Below, in pieces: positions 18,901 through 20,295 of a stretch of 20,295 bases of DNA. Numbering within the stretch: the stretch's first letter is position 1; the number at the start of each line of letters is the position of its first letter. This stretch comes from Apostichopus leukothele. Taxonomy: Eukaryota > Echinodermata > Holothuroidea > Aspidochirotida > Stichopodidae. The DNA is taken from contig JAAAKB020000011.1 of NCBI GenBank assembly GCA_010014835.2, positions 759,602 to 779,896 of the forward strand, read 5' to 3'. The position numbers and the translations under genes are program-made. Below the pieces are notes generated by a model that had not been told where the DNA came from, made no database searches, and saw only the letters and a program-made list of their open reading frames with translations.

Positions 18901-19718
18901 AAACAATTTCAATTGTTGAATTAATTTAACGATAGAAATATTAAATTATATTGACAATATAATTTGCAGGATCCTAAATGCTACATGTGAGAGGTAACTC
19001 ACATATCGGAATGAGGAGTAGTAGATGGTCGGTAAACAGATAAATATTTGATCATCAATTAAAATATCTTGCCTTACCATTTTGCTAATATTGCTAGGAT
19101 AAGGTTTACCCCAACATGATCAGTCTCAAATAACTCATTAAAACTGAACAATAAGCTGGAAGGTTCAAAATAATTGTGGAAAAGTTCACTTATACCTTGA
19201 AACAATGACATCTCAATTTAACAAACTTATATCACCTCTCATAAATACTGAGAGATGGGGAGAATTGTTTGCACACTGTATGATGTTAATAAATCTTAAT
19301 ATCATTAACACAAAATATTATCTTCCTCTGCCCACATCTTTCTCACTGCCATCTGCAATCCCTACTTCTTGTCGAGAAAAATTGCAACAAAACAAAAACA
19401 AAATTCATAAAAATCAATATAAAAGATTAAAAATAGAAATTCAACCAATTTTCTAAACCAATTCAAACAATCTCAACAGCAGACACAAAATATTCCACAA
19501 AGACAATATTGGAGATTGACATATGAAAGGACATAGTGTTAAGAGAGATATACAAGGTGCAAGCATTATATTCCCCCTCGGCCATCTCTGCTTACCAGCT
19601 GAGGTTGCTTCGGTAACCAGTTGGGATTATGTTTGACTAGAATCCTGCTGATATAGATACTCTGGAACTGGAGCTCTAGTAGGGTCTTCTCACTGATAGT
19701 GGTCGGTCTTGCTGGTGG
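631..19718 (-). CDS. TRRAP: TRRAP (Tra1/Nipped-A) gene, internal part, 25 exons
   Basis: TRRAP is a nuclear scaffold of about 3,800 residues that recruits the SAGA and NuA4/TIP60 acetyltransferase complexes to transcriptional activators; it is a PIKK relative without kinase activity. I rebuilt 25 exons by finding TRRAP-like peptide blocks in the reverse complement and trimming to AG/GT splice sites. All 24 internal junctions keep frame, the spliced length is 4,019 nt, and there is no internal stop. Order and spacing match the animal family throughout, including the blocks SKLRRLMTFAWPC, VYYPVRHHL, SDSVVNFLIR, SYIDRLISVFMR, SKLEPAFLAGLRC, ITNVINLADS, DVEIDIE, YLGKSHNLW, EEDMWAGLWQKRC and LHDMKAIVKTW. 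The gene is partial at both ends (last codon split, 'AG' plus the next exon). The kinase-like domain is not in the window, so its state cannot be judged. Family assignment is very secure; the symbol is by orthology. Confidence 0.97.
942..1515 (-). other. Intron 24
   Basis: 574 bp with a long A run (about 1074-1092, plus strand). Minus open frame 1127-1375 shows no conservation signature. Nothing else seen. Confidence 0.6.
1516..1902 (-). CDS. TRRAP: TRRAP exon 24 (FAT domain)
   Basis: 129 codons, the longest exon, phase 0 at both ends. It reads ETLDSLAELYERLEEEDMWA, GLWQKRCKYPETSTAISYEQ, then FPEYQLWENHWIHCSKELSQ, and LESAWRVPNWNAMKEALAQ. These TPR-like helices are among the most conserved parts of TRRAP. 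Acceptor TTTTCTGAAG, donor CAG|GTCAGT. GC content is clearly higher than the surrounding introns. Confidence 0.98.
2115..2405. repeat. Degenerate pentamer array (TAGTA/CAGTA/TGGTA) in intron 23
   Basis: About 290 bp of imperfect 5-bp units, for example TATAGTACAGTATAGTACAG near the start and TAGTACAGTCTAGTACAGTC near the end. Strongly strand-asymmetric (G on plus, C on minus). The minus open frame of Tyr/Thr/His repeats at 2111-2326 is an artefact of it. Confidence 0.95.
2697..2852 (-). CDS. TRRAP: TRRAP exon 23 (approximate start of FAT domain)
   Basis: 52 codons, phase 0 at both ends. It encodes YLGKSHNLWHRSILMLELTA, then a variable stretch and YDFYEPDSAVTTQK. K-HNLW-RS-LMLE is the conserved entry to the FAT helical repeats of TRRAP. 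Acceptor CATCAG, donor AAG|GTAAAC. Confidence 0.96.
3147..3290 (-). CDS. TRRAP: TRRAP exon 22 (solenoid/FAT junction)
   Basis: 48 codons, phase 0 at both ends. It contains TLSQEMGPFLCSGSHHYQKE, then VIKTMAEAISKCIPPINIRP and CVTK. PFLCSGSH and C-PPI-IRPCV-K fix the frame. The start at ATGTAG|ACT was chosen because TLSQEMGPF then aligns with the family. Confidence 0.95.
3291..3728 (-). other. Intron 21
   Basis: 438 bp. Holds a small cluster of TTTGCACT words (3419-3462). No gene. Confidence 0.6.
3729..3848 (-). CDS. TRRAP: TRRAP exon 21 (solenoid before FAT)
   Basis: 40 codons, phase 0 at both ends. It reads TINFLAAFSQLCHSDTDLTN, then ELWINLFPQIWKILSEKEQA. It matches the family block with QLCH and W--LFP--WKILS. 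Acceptor CCTTAACAG, donor GCT|GTGAGT. Confidence 0.95.
3849..4272 (-). other. Intron 20
   Basis: 424 bp, AT-rich, with an A-rich stretch at about 4196-4232. Nothing else seen. Confidence 0.6.
4273..4440 (-). CDS. TRRAP: TRRAP exon 20 (acidic linker and start of next helices)
   Basis: 56 codons, phase 0 at both ends. It begins with the strongly conserved DVEIDIE, then a variable Thr/Pro/Ala-rich stretch (ITQPETQAATHSTTDAEAPT), then HHLHQFLTRSRKFIESLREV. The longest open frame at this place is a different, non-TRRAP frame. Acceptor GAAAACAG, donor AGA|GTAAGT. Confidence 0.95.
4697..4962. repeat. About 116-142 bp tandem duplication in intron 19
   Basis: Blocks repeat in order: CTGCAGC(C/A)AGGCTGCATC (4697 and 4839), TTGTATGCAACTACATTAGA (4759 and 4895) and ATGTCCTACTCAGCCTGGCT (4811 and 4927). 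The first copy has extra 10-bp ATTACAGTAG-type units. Several blocks are partial inverted complements of each other (GCAGCCAGGCTGC versus CAGCCTGGCTGC). The 118-codon plus-strand open frame across it is a by-product. Confidence 0.9.
4963..5662 (-). other. Intron 19, exon-19-proximal part
   Basis: About 700 bp of AT-rich sequence without recognised coding or repeat content. Confidence 0.5.
5663..5839 (-). CDS. TRRAP: TRRAP exon 19 (solenoid end, SUMO-like motif)
   Basis: 59 codons, phase 0 at both ends. It contains LPAITNVINLADSQEKIAFQ, then LASHVKEEPMDTDADGQKEE. VKEE fits the SUMO consensus (hydrophobic-K-x-E) and falls where vertebrate TRRAP has VKQE. The tail is acidic and probably disordered. 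The first ten residues are hydrophobic and variable; that part rests on the acceptor AACCAACCAG and on phase. Donor GAG|GTAAGT. Confidence 0.94.
5840..6394 (-). other. Intron 18, remainder
   Basis: About 555 bp, AT-rich. Contains AAACCTTTTA repeated at 6111-6130 and the poly-C tract. No gene seen. Confidence 0.55.
6395..6457. repeat. 16-bp tandem repeat, four units, in intron 18
   Basis: CTTGTGAAACAATGCA-type units start at 6395, 6411, 6427 and 6443, with one A/T change in unit 2. A poly-C run at about 6317-6330 lies on the other side of a short unique stretch. Confidence 0.9.
6490..6600 (-). CDS. TRRAP: TRRAP exon 18 (HEAT solenoid)
   Basis: 37 codons, phase 0 at both ends. It reads VFNNSIRRRLFDRLLYIIDS, then QNWEAMGTHYWLKQCME. 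QNWEAMG-H-W-KQC is diagnostic. Acceptor GAAACAG, donor GAG|GTAAAA. Confidence 0.97.
6840..6880. repeat. Hairpin-forming inverted repeat in intron 17
   Basis: AATAGGT (6840) pairs with ACCTATT (6874), and inside it CTCTAT (6851) pairs with ATAGAG (6863). This gives a two-stage stem of 13 bp with small internal loops. No function inferred. Confidence 0.55.
7059..7161 (-). CDS. TRRAP: TRRAP exon 17 (HEAT solenoid)
   Basis: 103 nt: one base completes Arg, then 34 codons. It contains DEALAGSELTSKLEPAFLAG, then LRCPQPLIRAKFFE, nearly invariant in animal TRRAP. Acceptor TTTTTTTCAAAAG, donor GAG|GTATGG. The donor is followed by a short GGTATGGTAT repeat. Confidence 0.97.
7162..7802 (-). other. Intron 16
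   Basis: 641 bp, AT-rich, no repeat or gene seen. It ends in a T-run plus AAAAG acceptor before exon 17. Confidence 0.6.
7803..7945 (-). CDS. TRRAP: TRRAP exon 16 (HEAT solenoid)
   Basis: 143 nt, phase 0 in and phase 2 out. It reads TPTVINQSFSPKEKTVLLVK, then LMQYVEKRFPDEADLNAQFL and ELVNWVY. The KR-FP-D-DLNAQFL motif matches the family closely. Acceptor TTCCCTTCAG, donor AG|GTAATA. Confidence 0.96.
8166..8344 (-). CDS. TRRAP: TRRAP exon 15 (HEAT solenoid), GC 5' splice site
   Basis: 179 nt, phase 1 in (T|TT Phe), then 59 codons to phase 0. It contains ASELLVISLDLVKNRVCVMS, then TEMRRNLVHSILAALIEKSA and VRMVEEWVKAK. Joining to exon 16 requires the donor AAG|GCAAGT at 8165-8160, a GC-AG intron. 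The only nearby GT (GCAA|GTATTG) would shift the frame. The start at TTCACAG|TTGCCTCAG is chosen because the AG six bases further in would create an in-frame stop with exon 14. Confidence 0.94.
8312..8489 (-). repeat. 84-bp tandem duplication spanning exon 15 start and its 3' splice site
   Basis: Copy 1 (8312-8394) contains the first 33 nt of exon 15 and the acceptor TTCACAG. Copy 2 (8396-8489) repeats GATCCAGGCT-ATGA--AGCA and GAGGCAACTGTG at an offset of 84 nt, with its own acceptor GATCCACAG at 8429-8430. Past the acceptor, copy 2 has a 10-bp insertion relative to copy 1. Confidence 0.92.
8600..8784. repeat. 93-bp tandem duplication in intron 14
   Basis: AGTACCACT starts at 8604 and again at 8697. 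The two copies share CAAAGCACTCGTACTGACAG and end in AGTTCCTAA, with scattered substitutions. Intronic, no coding content seen. Confidence 0.9.
8988..9157 (-). CDS. TRRAP: TRRAP exon 14 (HEAT solenoid)
   Basis: 170 nt: one base completes Lys, then 56 codons and a T. It reads AANGTPTPRLFGTLMILKAA, then SYIDRLISVFMRALQKMARE and HLSPTTTEPNS. Acceptor TTCTTCTATCAG, donor T|GTGAGC. Both the acceptor and the first 14 exon bases are repeated upstream. Homology to the family fixes the start as the exon-proximal copy. Confidence 0.96.
9144..9406. repeat. Four-copy minisatellite carrying the exon 14 3' splice site
   Basis: TACCATTGGCAGCC starts at 9144, 9211, 9286 and 9341. Units are 67, 75 and 55 bp apart, the long one expanded by a G run at about 9275-9285. 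The first copy holds the real exon 14 acceptor (CTATCAG|GGCTGCC). On the minus strand, copies 2 and 3 keep an AG at the same place (GCGAG and ACAAG before GGCTGCC), while copy 4 has CG instead. Confidence 0.93.
9420..9902 (-). other. Intron 13, exon-13-proximal part
   Basis: About 480 bp of AT-rich sequence. The plus open frame at 9507-9689 has no recognisable domain. Nothing else seen. Confidence 0.55.
9903..9996 (-). CDS. TRRAP: TRRAP exon 13 (HEAT solenoid)
   Basis: 94 nt using the downstream acceptor, phase 1 in and phase 2 out. It encodes GSSSIASKFEELEALYAGVG, then KIIYEGLTAYEK. The 3' splice site is a NAGNAG tandem (ATAAGCAG). Using the upstream AG moves the exon end to 9999 and gives one extra Ala codon in place without a frameshift. 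Donor AA|GTAAGT. Confidence 0.94.
9997..10432 (-). other. Intron 12
   Basis: 436 bp, AT-rich, nothing recognised. The open frame at 10131-10355 (+) has no family resemblance. Confidence 0.6.
10433..10571 (-). CDS. TRRAP: TRRAP exon 12 (HEAT solenoid)
   Basis: 139 nt, phase 0 in and phase 1 out. It contains ILTSLKPLQRGIVKCMTCDN, then TKVIRSVHSLLVRLMGIFPT and EP. Acceptor GACCACAG, donor G|GTAAAT. The KPLQRGI-CMTC-NTKV block is highly diagnostic. Confidence 0.97.
10829..11056. repeat. 19-bp tandem array, 12 units, next to exon 11 donor
   Basis: Plus-strand unit AATGGTCTGATCCTGTGAT repeated 12 times with no length change (228 bp). Units 11 and 12 are the most diverged. It ends at 11056, ten bases from the exon 11 boundary. 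On the minus strand most units read TTATCACAGGATCAGACC, which contains a CACAG|G acceptor-like word. Because 19 is not a multiple of three, all frames cycle, which explains the repetitive open frames seen here. Confidence 0.97.
11067..11141 (-). CDS. TRRAP: TRRAP exon 11 (HEAT solenoid)
   Basis: 25 codons, phase 0 at both ends: DQPTQINFGNICAGLDVLNF and five more. NxGNIC-GL-VL-FLL is a clear family match. Acceptor TTTTCCAG, donor ATG|GTAAGT. It is short and symmetric. A 19-bp repeat array begins only 10 nt past the exon end. Confidence 0.96.
11200..11515 (+). mobile_element. Decayed non-LTR retrotransposon 3' end (LINE fragment)
   Basis: On the plus strand, around 11267-11340, the frame reads NRSHFRERALVSAASRLWNT. 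The 'RA-S-AA-RLWN-LP' motif closes the reverse-transcriptase ORF of many CR1/Jockey-like LINEs. After a frame break, 11412-11490 reads QRHEQLYFCIFGNLEMYLLL before a stop, similar to the hydrophobic tails of such ORFs. The segment is followed by TTATTTA-rich sequence. Stops and frameshifts show it is dead and 5'-truncated, and it lies opposite to TRRAP. The boundaries are approximate and the clade is not determined. Confidence 0.6.
11749..12048 (-). repeat. 150-bp tandem duplication spanning exon 10 end and its 5' splice site
   Basis: Copy 1 is about 11899-12048 and copy 2 about 11749-11898. Both hold the peptide PEVWPTSDLRLSFLDKIFSS and then GTGAGT. In the roughly 65-nt exonic part the copies differ at four sites, all synonymous third positions (CCC/CCT, GAG/GAA, AGA/AGG, TCG/TCA). 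The intronic part is visibly more diverged and includes indels. The frame stays open from copy 1 through copy 2. Confidence 0.9.
11983..12219 (-). CDS. TRRAP: TRRAP exon 10 (HEAT solenoid)
   Basis: 79 codons, phase 0 at both ends. It starts with a variable TPKSSTDPNRQVDKV, then HSDSVVNFLIRLACQVNESG, SPGEQLSRRCMGLLKMALRP and VWPTSDLRLSFLDKIFSSI. Acceptor CTCCTGCAG. The donor assigned is ATA|GTGAGT at 11982, because joining it to exon 11 reproduces the family spacing (DK-----DQPTQ). An identical GTGAGT donor sits exactly 150 nt downstream at 11832 in a tandem copy, so a 50-codon-longer in-frame form ending at 11833 is possible. Confidence 0.95.
12220..12676 (-). other. Intron 9
   Basis: 457 bp, AT-rich. 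The plus open frame at 12172-12531 begins inside exon 10 antisense and continues into this intron; it looks like chance. Confidence 0.6.
12677..12748 (-). CDS. TRRAP: TRRAP exon 9 (basic linker, candidate NLS)
   Basis: 24 codons, phase 0 on both sides: AGSGGEPDSKRARHGSTSGP and four more residues. Gly/Ser/Pro-rich with one basic cluster, SKRARH. In human TRRAP the matching place holds a bipartite nuclear localisation signal ending in KRFR, so a nuclear-import role is inferred. Being symmetric and short, the exon could be skipped without a frameshift. Acceptor GTCTAG, donor GTT|GTAAGT. It is the least conserved exon of the set, supported by splice sites and position. Confidence 0.85.
12873..13475. 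repeat. 55-bp minisatellite, about 11 units, in intron 8
   Basis: GATAGTTACCTCACAAACAT starts at 12873, 12924, 12979, 13034, 13089, 13144, 13199, 13254, 13309, 13364 and 13419. The period is 55 bp except for the first unit (51). Units differ at a few positions, mostly in the GGTTAC(A/T)ATTAC(A)GTA(C/A)TG part. On the minus strand each unit carries GTGAG|GTAACT, a weak 5'-splice-site-like word. It occupies more than half of the 1,116-bp intron 8. Confidence 0.95.
13476..13864 (-). other. Intron 8, exon-8-proximal part
   Basis: 389 bp between the exon 8 donor and the 55-bp array. No coding similarity or repeat seen. Confidence 0.5.
13865..14063 (-). CDS. TRRAP: TRRAP exon 8 (HEAT solenoid)
   Basis: 199 nt: one base completes Leu, then 66 codons. 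It contains HYKVYYPVRHHLIQTIVYSI, then LVVDLVEVIIKWELQRIKDE. It ends in the acidic, low-conservation tail EEQTNTE, which leads into a linker. Acceptor ACCGCAG, donor GAG|GTACGA. Confidence 0.97.
14441..14650. repeat. 102-bp tandem duplication in intron 7
   Basis: Two copies start at 14441 and 14543 (GAGTAACCAACTGTAGATGA in each). The first roughly 60 bases are nearly identical and the rest is diverged. A third, much weaker relative seems to run through 14727-14810, up to the real exon 7 donor. In both copies the minus strand contains GTAAGTGACTGTTATTG, close to the true exon 7 donor flank GTAAGTCACTGTTTACTTG. Confidence 0.8.
14815..14996 (-). CDS. TRRAP: TRRAP exon 7 (HEAT solenoid)
   Basis: 182 nt, phase 0 in and phase 2 out (TT|G Leu). 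It encodes VFHSLLKAHAIEAKGVVRQA, then LTPVLPQRMEDGNTMLMHWT and KKIIVEEGYT. The LTP-LP-RMEDG and HWT-KIIVEEG motifs identify it firmly. Acceptor TTTCCAG, donor TT|GTAAGT. Confidence 0.97.
15168..15292 (-). pseudogene. Decayed duplicate of exon 6 3' part
   Basis: In intron 6, read on the minus strand, 15174-15229 contains CAT-ACC...AAG-TTT-GCC-ATT-CAC aligned to the same codons of exon 6 (HT--KFAIH). The alignment runs on to the exon end, where ACG|GTAAAT stands in place of AAG|GTATAG. The aligned segment has a TAA in place of a Leu codon and substitutions such as HKKIVLK to HRNIDLT. Similarity to earlier exon 6 sequence (15250-15292) is weak and interrupted by an insertion. It is probably a tandem exon duplication that lost coding function. 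Confidence 0.55.
15331..15484 (-). CDS. TRRAP: TRRAP exon 6 (HEAT solenoid)
   Basis: 154 nt: one base completes Lys, then 51 codons. It has SKLRRLMTFAWPCLIQKNCV, then YYGHLLLSHTIAKFAIHKKI. The correct frame is not the one that gives the longest ATG-started open frame here; the right frame is fixed by homology and by the splice phase from exon 5. Acceptor GTTTCAG, donor AAG|GTATAG. A decayed copy of its 3' part lies just downstream. Confidence 0.96.
15485..15880 (-). other. Intron 5
   Basis: 396 bp, strongly AT-rich. No repeats or open frames of note. Confidence 0.6.
15881..16065 (-). CDS. TRRAP: TRRAP exon 5 (HEAT solenoid)
   Basis: 185 nt, phase 0 in and phase 2 out (AA|G Lys). It encodes LIGGPPNPSQNSPDNLVSVF, then SKVIDPDNP and RILLLQFGALLVEKAAPHIH. 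The GPPNP loop and the LLV-E-PHIHD end are typical of TRRAP. The donor is AA|GTACGT. Confidence 0.96.
16066..16839 (-). other. Intron 4
   Basis: 774 bp. It contains a short inverted repeat (16462-16495) and a direct repeat of the 13-mer AATCTTTGAATAA around 16540-16565. The open frame at 16522-16710 (+) is unconserved in appearance. Confidence 0.6.
16462..16495. repeat. Hairpin-forming inverted repeat in intron 4
   Basis: AGCTCAG, a five-base CAATT loop, then CTGAGCT, with outer TTCTT/AAGAA arms that can also pair after short bulges. It is isolated and looks non-coding. No function is claimed. Confidence 0.5.
16840..16992 (-). CDS. TRRAP: TRRAP exon 4 (HEAT solenoid)
   Basis: 51 codons, phase 0 at both ends. 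It reads VVEQKRKVFFTFVALYMD, then LQFVIIPMFAASFDKGEGDE. The F-KGEG motif at a helix end is a clear TRRAP landmark. Acceptor TCCTCCAG, donor GAG|GTAAGA. Confidence 0.96.
16993..17791 (-). other. Intron 3
   Basis: 799 bp, AT-rich. It includes a possible tRNA-like/SINE-like patch (17196-17260) and, near 17595-17660, a stretch that resembles both the start of exon 3 and a generic interspersed-repeat motif. Neither can be confirmed by eye. Confidence 0.55.
17792..17903 (-). CDS. TRRAP: TRRAP exon 3 (HEAT solenoid)
   Basis: 112 nt: one base completes a Gln codon, then 37 codons. It contains DNVELVFQLLRVFIKRYMPN and FVREFIEEKIAK, collinear with vertebrate sequence. Acceptor CTTTTAG, donor AAG|GTAAAA. 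Phase 0 out. Confidence 0.95.
17904..18609 (-). other. Intron 2
   Basis: 706 bp, AT-rich. It contains a G run near 18016-18023 and short AAAT repeats near 18403-18425. The minus open frame at 18120-18443 is hydrophobic and unconserved in appearance, so I do not call it a gene. Confidence 0.6.
18610..18734 (-). CDS. TRRAP: TRRAP exon 2 (HEAT solenoid)
   Basis: 125 nt, phase 0 in and phase 2 out. It encodes HLRRIWISDAFQERH and then HWNEPKLLAKCLINYA, one of the most recognisable TRRAP solenoid stretches. The acceptor follows a pyrimidine tract (TTTTTTCCGCAG). The split Gln codon CA|G is completed in exon 3. Confidence 0.96.
18735..19595 (-). other. Intron 1
   Basis: 861 bp of AT-rich sequence. 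A plus-strand open frame at 19205-19456 has low-complexity Asn/Lys/Ile-rich content and no recognisable family. Nothing else supported. Confidence 0.6.
19596..19718 (-). CDS. TRRAP: TRRAP exon 1 of window (HEAT solenoid)
   Basis: 41 codons, phase 0 at both ends. It reads PPARPTTISEKTLLELQFQS and continues with a YISRILVKHNPNWLP block, matching animal TRRAP helix-forming solenoid sequence. The acceptor is CGACAG and the donor CTG|GTAAG. Earlier exons lie beyond the right edge. Confidence 0.95.
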
Positions 19719-20295
19719 CTGTCGATGAAAAAAAGAGAAGGAAGCATATCACTGGAAGCTTCAAACTAAATTTTACACATCATTTCTTAACAACAGTATT
19801 TATGAATCTTTCTTGCTCAATTCACATGCCAACGATGCATGTATTCATTGAAATTTCATAGCATAATTTGTTCACTTTGTTGCTTCTTGGTAATATATAT
19901 ATATGTTTTTAATTTCCATTGTCATTCAAATCTAACTTTGTCATCATATCCAGCTACTTCTAACTGCAAGATTTAACTGATCATGTCTAAAACTGTGCAA
20001 ATTTAAAAAGAAGAAATCATTTTTTTTAAGTTGTATTACATATTCGTAAGATTTCAGGGGAATTTTCAATTGGTAAGTTGCAACACGGAAGATCAACGAC
20101 GGGTTTTTAAGAAGTATAATTTCATAAGCTGACCGTATGATAGAATCTAACGAAAGTTTTACAGAATTCCTTTACATAAATTTTTCATACAGACCAGTTT
20201 GATCAGCCAAAAAACGCTACCCACTGTCGCTACTATATGATCCAAGTCAACTCAAAGTAGTTTTTGCCAAAAATAAAATTATTTATCATTTCTTC
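19719..20295 (-). other. Intron upstream of exon 1 (partial)
   Basis: AT-rich sequence with no TRRAP-like peptide in any frame. It ends at the 3' splice site of exon 1 (CGACAG). A short TA run lies near 19894-19904 and a T run near 20019-20028. I see no gene, and no promoter can be claimed. Confidence 0.7.

Overview
The window is an interior piece of one large eukaryotic gene on the minus strand. Twenty-five consecutive coding exons can be joined without a phase break. They give about 1,339 codons that collinearly match the middle of TRRAP (metazoan orthologue of yeast Tra1 and Drosophila Nipped-A), the giant PIKK-family pseudokinase scaffold of the SAGA and NuA4/TIP60 histone acetyltransferase complexes. 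By my recollection of the human protein (about 3,860 residues), the piece corresponds very roughly to residues 1,600-3,000: late HEAT solenoid, a short basic/nuclear-localisation linker, more HEAT solenoid, an acidic linker, and the first part of the FAT domain. The start codon, promoter, rest of FAT, pseudokinase domain and 3' end all lie outside.

Organism: introns of about 200-1,200 bp, AT-rich non-coding DNA, many minisatellites and a protein that reads close to vertebrate TRRAP suggest an invertebrate animal. A marine deuterostome (for example an echinoderm) or a lophotrochozoan would fit, but the phylum cannot be settled from this sequence.

Layout in transcript order, right to left: 20295-19719 is upstream intron; exons 1-8 (19718-13865) are HEAT solenoid; exon 9 (12748-12677) is a short KRAR-containing linker; exons 10-18 (12219-6490) are more solenoid; exons 19-20 (5839-4273) carry a SUMO-consensus-like motif and an acidic patch; exons 21-25 (3848-631) run into FAT; 630-1 is downstream intron. 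Introns hold a 55-bp array, a 19-bp array, a GTA-type pentamer array, several 66-142 bp duplications, and a decayed non-LTR retrotransposon 3' end on the plus strand.

No new multi-gene system is visible. What stands out is how often local tandem duplications straddle exon edges. Exon 10's 3' end plus its 5' splice site is duplicated exactly 150 bp apart, in frame, with only synonymous changes in the exonic part. The 3' splice sites of exons 14 and 15 are duplicated in ways that would give frameshifted or stop-containing products. Exon 6 has a decayed copy in the next intron. One intron, after exon 15, is of the GC-AG class. Exon numbers below are local to this window.
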